Positions 1 to 9,500 of a DNA stretch of 64,000 nt are shown piece by piece. This stretch comes from Chitinophagales bacterium (GTDB lineage Bacteria; Bacteroidota; Bacteroidia; Chitinophagales; UBA10324). The stretch spans positions 39,702 through 103,701 of the forward strand of contig JANWXQ010000041.1 of the NCBI GenBank assembly GCA_025057275.1. Direction: 5' to 3'. The notes beneath the pieces were generated by a model. It saw only the letters and a program-made list of their open reading frames with translations. It was not told where the DNA came from and searched no databases. Both the position numbers and the translations under genes were made by a program. How positions within the stretch are numbered: position 1 is the first letter of the stretch; every line of letters begins with the position of its first letter.

Positions 1-1516
1 TTCCCGTGTTGTACCGGACCCACCACCAGCTACCGGCAATGATTTCCCCGTCGGCATGAACTTCGCCAACAATATCGTGGGGATACACTTTAATGGAATT
101 CTGATATTCCCGAATACCACTGTTGGTGCTCTTGTAAAATCCCCGTCCGATTTCCGGCACGTCGGTTAAGGTCATAGCCCACACATCGGCATAACCTTCA
201 TCCATGGCACCATTCTGAAAATTGTATCCATAGGCAGCATAGTAGTTGTCGTTGATGGCATGACCGTATTCGTGATACACCACATCGCCCACCAGGGCCA
301 TGGCATTGCATGTGGAGCTCTGGGCATAAAAATTTATGCTGTTGCCGTCGTAAAAAGCATTGCAGCTTCCGCTGACATCCACCACGGTGATCATATCGTC
401 GTCCAACAGCGTGAAGGTCGGCCAGTAGCTTTTCATGTGATCGTGAATCTTGGTGGTATGGTAATAGCCGCTGCTTTCGCGTAGCGTGATCGCATTACCC
501 AGCGTAAGATTGTTAACGCCCGGATTCAGCGTTACCGTGTAGGAAGAAACCGTTGTGGAATTTCCTTCATAAACCTTTGAATACAACCCCTGAATGTAGA
601 TGGTGGCCGTCGTGGCAGATGTGATGCCGGGAATGGTGACGTTTCCCTGATCATCGGTGTAGTAATCCATGCCGTTAACCCGGATGCGCAGGTAAGCCAA
701 GTTGTGGGTTTCGGTAGGAACCGTCGGGTTGATGGATACGGTGGCTTTCATGTTTACCTGCGCTTCAAAATTTCTGACGCGGTTGGCCCGGTATAGCACG
801 TGTCCCGTATGCGCGTCCACGTAGCTGAGGTAGCGATAGACTTGCAATCCGTTCCGCCCGCTCACTTCACATTCGTAAACCAGATGATAGGAGTACGGTT
901 GCTCCGAAAGGCCCTGGAGGGGAAGAATTTTTAACTCATCGTTTACGTTGATGTTGTGCACGGTTCCGGGCAAATCAGCGGAAGCAGCAGCGGCCACTGC
1001 AGCTGCCGACAGAGATGGCACTGTGTTGACTGACAGATCCGGAAAATATTCAGCTCCAAAGAGCACGACGCGGTAATCGGGAGTCAGCCTGACGGTAACA
1101 CGGCTGGTGAGCACCTCCAACCCCTGGTGCTCTTGGTAAAAATCCACGTAATGGTATTTGCTGGACACCACACTGCGAAGAACCAGCTGATCGGGCTGAA
1201 CACCGAAGGCGGTAAGGTAACTGCTGATAAAGGTTCGGGAACGGGCAACGGCATCACCCGGTCCGGGTGTAGCAATGCCGGCTCCGTAAGCACGGTGGGG
1301 CAGGCCCGTGCTTTCATCAAAAAGCACTTTCCATGCAGGATGCTGCTGCACAAACTGCTGCCAGGCTGGCTGAAGCCGCAACTGCTGCTGCCGTGCAGCA
1401 TTCAAAACGTGTTGGGAAGGTGAGCTGACAGGAATTTCAAACGGATCGCGTCCTTCATGGGAAACGGCAATATGGGCGCTTGTGCACAAGATGAGCAGCA
1501 GGAACAATTTTTTCAT
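1..1516 (-). CDS. Secreted zinc metalloprotease, M36 fungalysin/M4-like, partial (3' end outside window)
   Basis: Reading the minus strand from the ATG at 1516-1514 gives an open frame that runs off the left edge, so about 505 N-terminal residues are present and the C-terminus is missing. The first ~20 residues form a signal peptide (MKKLFLLLILCTSAHIAVS). Residues ~85-165 resemble the fungalysin/thermolysin propeptide (FTP) domain. The gluzincin zinc motif HEYGH lies at residues 415-419 (about 260-274), followed by a downstream acidic zinc ligand in MDEGYADVWAM (E440). That order (signal peptide, FTP inhibitory propeptide, HExxH plus distal Glu) is typical of secreted peptidases of families M36/M4, here probably a degradative exoenzyme. 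Whether a T9SS sorting domain follows cannot be seen. Family assignment is strong at the clan level, less sure between M36 and M4. Confidence 0.88.
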   Translation of the reverse strand, partial: MKKLFLLLILCTSAHIAVSHEGRDPFEIPVSSPSQHVLNAARQQQLRLQPAWQQFVQQHPAWKVLFDESTGLPHRAYGAGIATPGPGDAVARSRTFISSYLTAFGVQPDQLVLRSVVSSKYHYVDFYQEHQGLEVLTSRVTVRLTPDYRVVLFGAEYFPDLSVNTVPSLSAAAVAAAASADLPGTVHNINVNDELKILPLQGLSEQPYSYHLVYECEVSGRNGLQVYRYLSYVDAHTGHVLYRANRVRNFEAQVNMKATVSINPTVPTETHNLAYLRIRVNGMDYYTDDQGNVTIPGITSATTATIYIQGLYSKVYEGNSTTVSSYTVTLNPGVNNLTLGNAITLRESSGYYHTTKIHDHMKSYWPTFTLLDDDMITVVDVSGSCNAFYDGNSINFYAQSSTCNAMALVGDVVYHEYGHAINDNYYAAYGYNFQNGAMDEGYADVWAMTLTDVPEIGRGFYKSTNSGIREYQNSIKVYPHDIVGEVHADGEIIAGSWWWVRYNTG

Positions 1517-1674
1517 GGAAAGGGTATGAAAAACAGACCCCGCAAAGTACGCATTTTCCCTCAAGTACTCGAAGCGGTATTGTGGATTTTATGATAATGA
1601 CTTCTGTTGCCAGCCTCAAGAAAACAACCATGCTGTTCGGGTTGCACTTCAGGCAACAGGCGAGGTCTGGATTC

Positions 1675-1682
1675 TAACTTTG
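1675..1682 (+). promoter_or_regulatory. Bacteroidota -7 element upstream of tyrS
   Basis: TAACTTTG matches the Bacteroidota -7 consensus TAnnTTTG. It ends 10 bases before the tyrS ATG at 1693, so the predicted 5' UTR is only a few bases. No well-spaced TTG -33 element is visible. Confidence 0.55.
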
Positions 1683-1692
1683 CCAAAAAACA

Positions 1693-2964
1693 ATGTCGCT
1701 GTTGGCTGAATTGCGTTGGCGCGGCATGCTGGCCGACGTGTCGGCAGGCACGGAAGAGCATTTGACCCAATGTCGCACCGGTTATATTGGCTTTGACCCT
1801 ACGGCGGCTTCCTTGCACGTGGGTAATCTGGTGCAAATCATGATGCTGGTTCATTTTCAGCGAGCCGGTCACAGGCCGATTGCCCTTATCGGAGGGGCCA
1901 CGGCCCTGATCGGCGACCCCTCCGGTAAATCCGAAGAACGTCCTTTGCTGGATCGTCAGGCAGTGATAGACAATCAGCAGGCCATAGCGGCCCAGCTGGC
2001 CCGTTTTCTGGATTTTTCTTCCGGCCGGGATGGCGCCCTGTTGCTGAACAACCACGATTGGCTGAGCTCTGTTAGGCTGCTGGACTTTTTGCGCGATATC
2101 GGCAAGCACGTAAGCATCAACTACATGATGGCCAAGGATGCCGTGCGCAATCGCCTGGAAGCAGGATTATCATTTACGGAATTTTCCTATCAGTTGCTTC
2201 AAGCTTATGATTTTCATTATTTGTCTGAACATTATCAATGCACGGTTCAGATGGGCGGAGCCGATCAATGGGGCAACATCACCGCCGGCATTGAACTGGC
2301 CCGCCGGCTTTCCGGCCGTCAGTTGTTTGCCCTGACCTCGCCCCTGCTCATCAGGTCCGACGGAAAAAAATTCGGCAAATCAGAAGAAGGAAACATCTGG
2401 CTGGACCGCAGACTGACTTCTCCATACCGCTTTTACCAGTTCTGGATCAACCTGTCTGATGAAGAGGCGCAGAAATGCCTGCGCACGTTTACCCTGCTTT
2501 CCCAGGCCGAAGTGGAAGCGCTGGAACAACAGCACCGGCAGCGGCCGGAACAGCGGATTCTCCAGCAGGTTCTGGCCCGCGACCTGACCACTCGCGTTCA
2601 CTCCGCTGACGATGCCAGCCGTGCGGCCCGAACTGCTGCGCTTTTGTTTGGAAATGGTACCGGCGAAGACCTTTTGCAATTGGATGAGGCAGACTTTGAC
2701 ATGATTCGCGACACATTGCCTCACGGCAGCATCAACCGCAGCTCGCTGGAAAACGGATTGGACATCATCCGGCTGGTTACCGAAGAAACCGGTTTCCTCC
2801 CCTCGCGCAGCGAAGCCCGGCGCCTGCTGCAAAGTCAGGGGTTAAGCCTCAACAAAAAGCCAGTTGCCGAAGGCCAGATCGTACGTGCCGAACATCTGTT
2901 GCACAACCGGTATTTGTTGCTGCAAAGAGGAAAAAAGAATTATTTCCTGGTTATTGCAGATTAA
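1693..2964 (+). CDS. tyrS: Tyrosyl-tRNA synthetase
   Basis: Charges tRNA-Tyr with tyrosine in the cytoplasm. The 423-residue length is normal for the bacterial TyrRS family. The class I signature HIGH appears as HVGN at residues 42-45 and the KMSKS loop as KFGKS at 226-230. GGADQWGN at 188-195 is the conserved tyrosine/tRNA-binding segment. A C-terminal S4-like RNA-binding domain covers roughly residues 355-420. The ATG at 1693 sits right after a -7 box, which supports this start. The Nudix gene follows 17 bases downstream and could be cotranscribed. Nothing is missing or unusual. Confidence 0.97.
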   Translation: MSLLAELRWRGMLADVSAGTEEHLTQCRTGYIGFDPTAASLHVGNLVQIMMLVHFQRAGHRPIALIGGATALIGDPSGKSEERPLLDRQAVIDNQQAIAAQLARFLDFSSGRDGALLLNNHDWLSSVRLLDFLRDIGKHVSINYMMAKDAVRNRLEAGLSFTEFSYQLLQAYDFHYLSEHYQCTVQMGGADQWGNITAGIELARRLSGRQLFALTSPLLIRSDGKKFGKSEEGNIWLDRRLTSPYRFYQFWINLSDEEAQKCLRTFTLLSQAEVEALEQQHRQRPEQRILQQVLARDLTTRVHSADDASRAARTAALLFGNGTGEDLLQLDEADFDMIRDTLPHGSINRSSLENGLDIIRLVTEETGFLPSRSEARRLLQSQGLSLNKKPVAEGQIVRAEHLLHNRYLLLQRGKKNYFLVIAD

Positions 2965-2981
2965 TTTTTCATAACATAAAA

Positions 2982-3653
2982 ATGGCATATAAAAGCGCCG
3001 ATGGTGCGGAGTCGTTTTTTGATGCATGGCTGTCCGCGCTCCGGCTGCGCTTGCAACAACCTTTACCGGGCCTTCCGGCTCATGCCCGCATGGCTCCTGA
3101 GGGCCGTCTCAACGAAAAATACCATCAGGCGATTCGGGAACTAAAGGGACAGAAGAGTGCAGTGCTCGTATTGCTGTATCCCAGGAAGGGTCAGATTTTT
3201 ACTGTGCTGATCCGTCGGGCTGCGGGCATTGGTCCGCACAGCGGACAGGTGGGATTTCCCGGAGGAAAAGCAGAGCCTGAAGATGCGGATGCAATTGCCA
3301 CGGCCTTGCGCGAAGCAAATGAGGAGCTCGGCCTGAACACCGCACTGCTGCAGGTACTCGGCACATTGACGCCGGTGTACATACCCGTAAGCAGGCAAAC
3401 GGTATTTCCTGTGCTGGCTGCTGCCGGTGCGACTCCGGTACTGAATCCGCGGCCGCTGGAAGTACAAGGTGTTTTGCGGGTTAATTGCAGTCAGTTGCAC
3501 GATCCGAAAAGGCATAAGAAGGGTACCTTCTTAACGGCCGGCGGTGAGCGTATTGTGGCTCCTTATTTTTTGCTGAACCGGAATAAAGTCTGGGGAGCCA
3601 CAGCCTTGGTGCTGAGTGAGCTCGCAGAGCTGCTCAGGCGCCCATCTTCCTGA
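2982..3653 (+). CDS. Nudix hydrolase, CoA pyrophosphatase (NudL)-like
   Basis: A 223-residue cytoplasmic Nudix protein. The core is SGQVGFPGGKAEPEDADAI at residues ~87-105, continuing to LREANEELGL at 109-118. The SGQVxFPGG lead-in, and the spacing from GG to the RExxEE helix two residues longer than the canonical Nudix box, are typical of the CoA pyrophosphatase (NudL/UPF0035) subgroup, which cleaves CoA or acyl-CoA to phosphopantetheine and 3',5'-ADP. The substrate is inferred from subgroup membership only. It lies directly downstream of tyrS. A HhH protein gene follows after about 75 bases. Confidence 0.85.
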   Translation: MAYKSADGAESFFDAWLSALRLRLQQPLPGLPAHARMAPEGRLNEKYHQAIRELKGQKSAVLVLLYPRKGQIFTVLIRRAAGIGPHSGQVGFPGGKAEPEDADAIATALREANEELGLNTALLQVLGTLTPVYIPVSRQTVFPVLAAAGATPVLNPRPLEVQGVLRVNCSQLHDPKRHKKGTFLTAGGERIVAPYFLLNRNKVWGATALVLSELAELLRRPSS

Positions 3654-3729
3654 AATTCGGCCCGGGCATTGCTGCATTTTTTCTTATCTTCGACAGAGTA
3701 TTTGTATAACGGTTACTTCCTGATTGCAT

Positions 3730-4689
3730 ATGATGGAGGGTTGGAAAAAATCGCTCCGGGATTATTTGATCTTTTCCCGCTCTGAGCGAAACGGTATTTT
3801 GATTTTGTGCGCTCTTATTCTGGCAGTGGCTTTTCTGCCCCGTTGGATAGACTTCAACCGGCATTCGGGAACAAAAGAATGGCAGGAACTGGTTATGGCT
3901 TTGGAATCGGATACAGTTCAACTGGCGGAACGCCCCATCCGCAGATTTGCGCAAGACAATGCCAAATCAAACGGGACGTGGAACAGCGAGGGCAGCCTTC
4001 CGGCCAACCGGCCCAAGACGGTGCAACGGTTTGCTTTTGACCCCAATACGGCCGATTTGGAAGAATTGCTGCAGCTTGGCTTAAACAAAAAGGTGGCAGC
4101 TACCCTGATCCGTTACCGGCAAGCCGGTGGCCGATTCAGGCAGAAAAGTGACCTGCGGCGGATATATGGAATCACCAACGAAGATTATGCCGCTTTAGAG
4201 CCCTACATCCGTATTGGGTCCGAAACCCCAGAGGAGCCTGCATCCGACTCCTCTGTCAGGCAAACCTCACCTAACCCCGCTCATCCTGTGCTGAGCACGG
4301 TGGTGGAACTTAATGCTGCTGATTCTGCCCTGCTTGTCGACCTGCCGGGCATCGGGCCGGTGCTGGCGCGGCGCATCATCAACTGGCGCAGCCGGCTTGG
4401 CGGCTTTTATGCTGTGGAACAACTGCTGGAAGTCAGGGGCTTAACGAAAGAAACCCTGGAACAAGTTCGCCCCTGGGTAACCGTGGACTCGCAGGCAATT
4501 CAGCCTCTGAATGTTAACCTGGCTTCGGAAGAACAGCTGAAAAGCCACCCGTATTTCCGCAGAATTGCTACTCTGTTGGTCAGCTACAGGCAACATCACG
4601 GTCCCTACCGATCTTTTGGCGATTTGGAGCAAATGGAAGGCATTCTGCCAGAAGAACTGGCCCGAATCAGGCCCTACCTCATTTTTTAG
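3730..4689 (+). CDS. Membrane-anchored protein with three ComEA-like helix-hairpin-helix domains
   Basis: About 319 residues from the ATG at 3730 (a second ATG follows at 3733; an in-frame TTG lies at 3724). An N-terminal transmembrane segment (GILILCALILAVAFLP) follows a short basic cytoplasmic stretch, so the rest probably faces the periplasm. Three tandem HhH units follow. The first begins near FDPNTADLEELLQLG, the second carries the classic hairpin LVDLPGIGPVLARRI, and the third, starting VNLASEEQLKSHPYF, is more divergent. HhH pairs bind DNA non-specifically; ComEA uses a single one during DNA uptake. Triple-HhH proteins of this type are common hypotheticals in Bacteroidota. A role in DNA binding at the envelope is inference. 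The ribosomal promoter begins only 45 bases after its stop. Confidence 0.75.
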   Translation: MMEGWKKSLRDYLIFSRSERNGILILCALILAVAFLPRWIDFNRHSGTKEWQELVMALESDTVQLAERPIRRFAQDNAKSNGTWNSEGSLPANRPKTVQRFAFDPNTADLEELLQLGLNKKVAATLIRYRQAGGRFRQKSDLRRIYGITNEDYAALEPYIRIGSETPEEPASDSSVRQTSPNPAHPVLSTVVELNAADSALLVDLPGIGPVLARRIINWRSRLGGFYAVEQLLEVRGLTKETLEQVRPWVTVDSQAIQPLNVNLASEEQLKSHPYFRRIATLLVSYRQHHGPYRSFGDLEQMEGILPEELARIRPYLIF

Positions 4690-4733
4690 CCGGAAGCCAG
4701 GGGCCCAGCGATGGCAAAAAAATTTGAAAGCGC

Positions 4734-4763
4734 TTGTAAATGTGCGGAAACGACGTACTTTTG
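4734..4763 (+). promoter_or_regulatory. Promoter of the rplA-rplJ-rplL-rpoB operon
   Basis: TTG at 4734-4736, a 19-base spacer, then TACTTTTG at 4756-4763: a full match to the Bacteroidota primary sigma consensus TTG-N19-TAnnTTTG. Transcription should start near 4769. This excludes the upstream in-frame ATG at 4740 as the rplA start and supports the GTG at 4806. Confidence 0.8.
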
Positions 4764-4805
4764 CGTTCCTTTTTCGCTGCAGCGCCACCCCAAACCAGTA
4801 TTGCC

Positions 4806-5498
4806 GTGCAATTAACCAAAAAGAGAAAACAGGCCAATGCTAAGCTTACGCCCAATAAGGCGTACACGCTTAAGGAAGCCAGCAGCCTGGTGCGCGAGGT
4901 GAACACCGCCCGGTTTGATGCTTCAGTGGATGTGCATATTCGGCTGGGCATTGATCCACGTAAGGCCGACCAGGCCGTGCGCGGTGTGGTAACCCTACCG
5001 CACGGAACCGGCAAAACCAAAAGAGTGCTTGTGCTTTGCGGTCCGGATAAAGAAGAAGAAGCCAAAGCGGCCGGCGCCGACCACGTCGGCTTGCAGGAGT
5101 TCGTGGAAAAAATTGAAAAAGGCTGGCTGGACGTGGATGTCATCATTGCCACACCCAGCGTCATGCCCAAGATCGCCAAGCTGGGTAAGATTCTGGGCCC
5201 CCGCAACCTGATGCCCAATCCCAAATCCGGAACCGTTACGGATGCCGTAGCCGAAGCTGTGCGCGAAGTCAAAGGGGGTAAAATTGCCTTTAAGGCCGAC
5301 AAGCAGGGCATCATTCATGCTTCGGTAGGGCGTGTATCCTTTGCTCCGCAGAAAATCTACGAAAACGCCCATGAGCTGATTCAAACAGTGATCCGTTTAA
5401 AACCTTCTACGGCCAAGGGCACCTACCTGCGCAGTGTATCCCTGGCGAGCACCATGAGCCCGGGGATTCCCATTGACACCAAATCCTTGCAGAATTAA
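4806..5498 (+). CDS. rplA: 50S ribosomal protein L1
   Basis: Binds 23S rRNA at the L1 stalk and assists release of deacylated tRNA; in many bacteria it also represses its own mRNA. From the GTG at 4806 the protein has 230 residues, the usual L1 length, beginning VQLTKKRKQ, which aligns with the LTKKQK start of Bacteroidota L1. The signature [11 protein letters not shown] and the segment [19 protein letters not shown] are intact. An in-frame ATG at 4740 lies upstream of the -7 box and would add 22 non-conserved residues. rplK, normally directly upstream, is absent here. rplJ starts 3 bases after the stop. Confidence 0.95.
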   Translation: MQLTKKRKQANAKLTPNKAYTLKEASSLVREVNTARFDASVDVHIRLGIDPRKADQAVRGVVTLPHGTGKTKRVLVLCGPDKEEEAKAAGADHVGLQEFVEKIEKGWLDVDVIIATPSVMPKIAKLGKILGPRNLMPNPKSGTVTDAVAEAVREVKGGKIAFKADKQGIIHASVGRVSFAPQKIYENAHELIQTVIRLKPSTAKGTYLRSVSLASTMSPGIPIDTKSLQN

Positions 5499-5501
5499 GT
5501 C

Positions 5502-6026
5502 ATGCAGCGGGAAGACAAGCAGAAAATCATTGACTCGCTCACCGAACAATTCCGGTCAGCGACCTATTTCTACCTTGCCGACACGTCCAGTCTTTCGGTA
5601 TCGGATATCAATCAGCTTCGTCGCCTTTGTCATCAGCACGGCGTTCAGATGCGGGTGGCAAAAAACACACTCATCCGCAAGTCGCTGGAGGCCACAGGCA
5701 AGTCGTACGATGGTCTTTACCAGGTGCTTCAGGGACCCACGTCCATTATGTTTTGCGAAACCGCCTCGCTGCCGGCTAAAGTCATCAGGGAATTTCGGAA
5801 AAGCCATGATAAGCCGGTATTGAAGGCTGCCTACATCGAGGAAGCCATCTACATCGGCGATGCCGTCGTGGAAGAACTGGCGGCCCTGAAAACCAAACAG
5901 GAACTCCTGGGTGAATTGATAGGCCTGCTGCAGTCGCCGGTTCACCGGGTTATCCAGGCCCTTCGTTCGGGAGGCGACAAGCTGGCCGGTGTGCTCAAAA
6001 CGCTGGAAGAACGTAAATCTTCATAA
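5502..6026 (+). CDS. rplJ: 50S ribosomal protein L10
   Basis: The 174-residue stalk-base protein that anchors L7/L12 dimers to 23S rRNA. The N-terminus (REDKQKIIDSLTEQF) and the segment VAKNTLIRKSLE are typical of L10. The C-terminal helix (SGGDKLAGVLKTLEERK) is the L12-binding region. It begins 3 bases after rplA, so there is no room for a separate rplJ leader of the kind used for L10 autoregulation in other bacteria. Any such control would have to act in the short rplA leader or within rplA. Confidence 0.95.
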   Translation: MQREDKQKIIDSLTEQFRSATYFYLADTSSLSVSDINQLRRLCHQHGVQMRVAKNTLIRKSLEATGKSYDGLYQVLQGPTSIMFCETASLPAKVIREFRKSHDKPVLKAAYIEEAIYIGDAVVEELAALKTKQELLGELIGLLQSPVHRVIQALRSGGDKLAGVLKTLEERKSS

Positions 6027-6060
6027 CCATTTCTGTTAAAACCTGAAAAACGCAAATAAC

Positions 6061-6444
6061 ATGGCAGACCTTAAAGCATTTGCAGATCAGTTGGTGAATC
6101 TGACCGTTAAAGAGGTGAACGAATTGGCGCGTATCCTCAAGGATGACTATGGTATTGAGCCGGCTGCTGCTGCTCCCGTAGTGGTCAGCGGCGGTGCTGC
6201 TGCCGGCGGAGCAGCCCCTGCTGCTGAACAAAAAACCTCCTTTGATGTTATACTCAAAAGCGGCGGTGCCCAAAAGTTGCAGGTGGTTAAAGTCGTCAAA
6301 GACCTCACCGGCCTGGGGCTGAAGGAAGCCAAAGACCTGGTAGATGGTGCTCCCAAGCCCATCAAGGAGGGCATCAGCAAGGACGAAGCCGAATCCATCA
6401 AAGCCAAACTAACGGAAGTCGGAGCCGAGGTTGAGATTAAATAA
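6061..6444 (+). CDS. rplL: 50S ribosomal protein L7/L12
   Basis: A 127-residue acidic stalk protein that recruits translation GTPases. It shows the normal order: N-terminal dimerisation domain (residues 1-35), Ala/Gly-rich hinge (about 40-58), and a C-terminal factor-binding domain with [19 protein letters not shown]. It lies 34 bases downstream of rplJ. An attenuator-like hairpin separates it from rpoB, which fits the general need to make several L12 copies per ribosome and far less RNA polymerase. Confidence 0.97.
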   Translation: MADLKAFADQLVNLTVKEVNELARILKDDYGIEPAAAAPVVVSGGAAAGGAAPAAEQKTSFDVILKSGGAQKLQVVKVVKDLTGLGLKEAKDLVDGAPKPIKEGISKDEAESIKAKLTEVGAEVEIK

Positions 6445-6465
6445 TGCTGCCTCAGCCCCCTACTG

Positions 6466-6505
6466 CGGATCTCTTTGGCGGCAAGGAGATCCGTTTGCCT
6501 TTTTA
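6466..6505 (+). terminator. Attenuator-like hairpin between rplL and rpoB
   Basis: An 11-bp stem (6466-6476 with 6483-6493; eight perfect pairs starting CGGATCTC, then three pairs including one G-U) encloses a 6-base loop and is followed by a T-rich tract to about 6505. It looks like an intrinsic terminator inside the operon. Partial readthrough would lower rpoB transcription relative to the ribosomal genes, as the rplL-rpoB attenuator does in enterobacteria. Confidence 0.7.
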
Positions 6506-6526
6506 GTTTACCCTTAAAACCTTTCA

Positions 6527-9500
6527 GTGGTGAAAACCAGAGAACGCATCAGCTTTAGTAAAACCCGAATTAAGCTGGATTACCCCGACCTGCTGGCTGT
6601 GCAACTGCAGTCGTTTAAGGATTTCTTTCAGTTAGAAACCACTCCCGACAAGCGGGCTTACGAGGGCCTGTACCGCGTTTTTCAGGAAAACTTTCCCATC
6701 AGTGATGCCCGCGGCATTTTCACGCTGGAGTTTCTGGATTATTACATCGATCCGCCACGTTACACCATTGAGGAATGCATTGAACGCGGGCTGACCTTCA
6801 GTGTACCTCTCAAAGCTAAGCTTCGCCTGTCGTGCAATGATCCTGAACACGTGGACTTCCAGACCATCGTGCAGGACGTGTTTCTGGGCAACATTCCCTA
6901 CATGACGCCAAAGGGCACATTCATCGTCAACGGGGCTGAGCGCGTGGTTGTTTCCCAGTTGCACCGGTCGCCGGGCGTCTTTTTTGGCCAGTCCATCCAT
7001 CCCAACGGTTCACGTATCTACTCGGCCCGGGTAATACCCTTTAAGGGAGCATGGATGGAATTTGCTACCGACATCAACAACGTGATGTATGCCTACATTG
7101 ACCGGAAAAAGAAGTTTCCTGTTACCACGTTGTTGCGCGCAATTGGCTGGGAAACCGACAAGCAAATTCTGGAATTGTTTGGCCTTAGCGAAGAAGTGAG
7201 TGCCCGCCGTGACGTGCTCAAGAAGCACATCGGTCGCAAACTCGCTGCCCGCGTGCTGCGCAGTTGGACGGAAGATTTCGTGGACGATGATACCGGCGAA
7301 GTGGTCACCATCACGCGCAACGAGGTGGTGCTGGAACGCGACACCGTTCTGGATGAACAAAACATAGAAGACATTCTGGCCACGCAGGTTGATACCATCG
7401 TCTTGCAGCGCGAAGGGCAGGAACTGGATTACAGCATCATCTACAACACACTGCAGAAAGACACCTCCAACAACGAACTGGAAGCCGTTCAGTACATCTA
7501 TCGCCAGCTACGCGGCGCCGATGCTCCTGACGACGAAACCGCCCGCGGCATCATCGACAAACTGTTCTTTTCCGATAAACGGTACGACCTCGGCGAGGTG
7601 GGTCGCTACAAGATCAACCAGAAACTCGGCACCCGCGTGGAAATCACCACCAAAGTGCTGACCAAGGAAGATATCGTCGCCATTATCAGATACCTGGTGC
7701 AACTCATCAACGAGAAAGCAGAGGTGGATGACATTGACCACTTGTCCAACCGCAGGGTACGAACGGTGGGAGAACAGCTGTCTGCCCAGTTTGGGGTTGG
7801 TTTGGCCCGTATGGCCCGCACCATCCGGGAGCGCATGAATGTGCGCGACAACGAAGTGTTTACGCCGGTGGATCTGATCAATGCCCGAACGCTTTCATCG
7901 GTGATCAATTCGTTCTTTGGTACCTCGCAACTCAGCCAGTTCCTGGATCAAACCAACCCATTGGCGGAGATCACGCACAAGCGGCGTATTTCTGCGCTGG
8001 GTCCGGGAGGCCTCACCCGCGAGCGGGCCGGTTTTGAAGTGCGCGACGTGCACTATTCCCACTACGGCCGGCTCTGCACGATCGAAACACCGGAAGGTCC
8101 CAACATTGGACTCATTTCCACGCTGTGCGTCCATGCCAAAATCAACGACATGGGCTTTATTGAAACCCCTTACCTCAAGGTGCAGGAGGGCAAGGTGGAT
8201 TTGCGCGGTAAGCCTACCTACCTTACTGCCGATGAAGAGGATACCTCCATCATCGCTCAGGCCAACGTGCCCATCAGCCCGAAAGGCGACTTTGAAACCA
8301 ACAGGGTGAAAAGCCGCCAGCACGGGGACTTTCCCATCGTAGAGCCGAAGCAGGTGGATTTTATTGATGTGGCCCCCAATCAGATTGTAGGGGTCAGCGC
8401 TTCGCTGATTCCCTTCCTGGAACATGACGATGCCAATCGTGCCCTGATGGGTTCCAACATGCAGCGCCAGGCAGTGCCACTGCTTCGCCCGCAGGCGCCA
8501 GTGGTAGGTACGGGACTGGAGCATAAGGTGGCTGTTGACTCGCGCCTGCTGTTGAATGCAGAAGGAAACGGCGTTGTGGAATATGTGGACGCTGATGAAA
8601 TCATCATCAACTACGAACAATCGGAAGAAGAAGACCTGGTCAGCTTTGAGGGGTCGCGACGTGTCTACAAGCTCACCAAATTCAAAAAGACCAATCAAAA
8701 CTCCTGCATCAACCTGAAGCCCATCATCAAAAAGGGCGATCGGGTTAAAGCCGGCCAGATCCTTTGCGAAGGTTATGCTACCGAAAGCGGCGAACTGGCT
8801 CTCGGCCAAAACCTGAAAGTGGCCTTCATGCCCTGGAAAGGATACAACTTTGAAGATGCCATCGTTATCAGCGAACGATTGGTGCGCGACGATGTGTTTA
8901 CTTCCATTCATATTGAAGAATACGAGCTGGAGGTTCGCGATACCAAGCTGGGTGAAGAAGAGCTGACCGCCGATATTCCCAATGTCAGCGAAGAAGCCAC
9001 CCGTCAGCTGGACGACAACGGCATCATCCGCATCGGCGCTCATGTTGTGGAAGGCGACATTCTGATTGGAAAAATCACACCTCGGGGTGAAACGGATCCT
9101 ACGCCGGAAGAAAAGCTGCTCCGCGCCATTTTCGGCGACAAGGCCGGCGATGTGAAAGACGCTTCCCTGAAAGCGCCGCCCTCAACCGAAGGAGTCGTTA
9201 TCGATAAGAAACTGTTCAGCCGGGCCCGAAAAGATAAAAACTCCAAGGCGCGTGAAAAGGTCGCCCTGGAAAAGCTGGAAAAGGAACATGCCAAAAATCT
9301 GTCTGCGCTGAAAGATGTGCTTCTGGAAAAGCTCATGAAGCTGCTGCGCGACAAACAGAGCAACGGCGTGCAGAACGTTTACAAAGAAACAGTAATACCC
9401 AAAGGCACCCGCTTCACAAACAAAGTGCTCGCCGACCTGAATTACCAGGAAGTGGACCCAACCAACTGGACCAAAGACGAACACACCAACGAGCTGATCA

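Noticed and set aside
5499..5501. L10 autoregulatory leader before rplJ
   Set aside because: Only three bases separate rplA and rplJ, so the known leader type cannot be present there.
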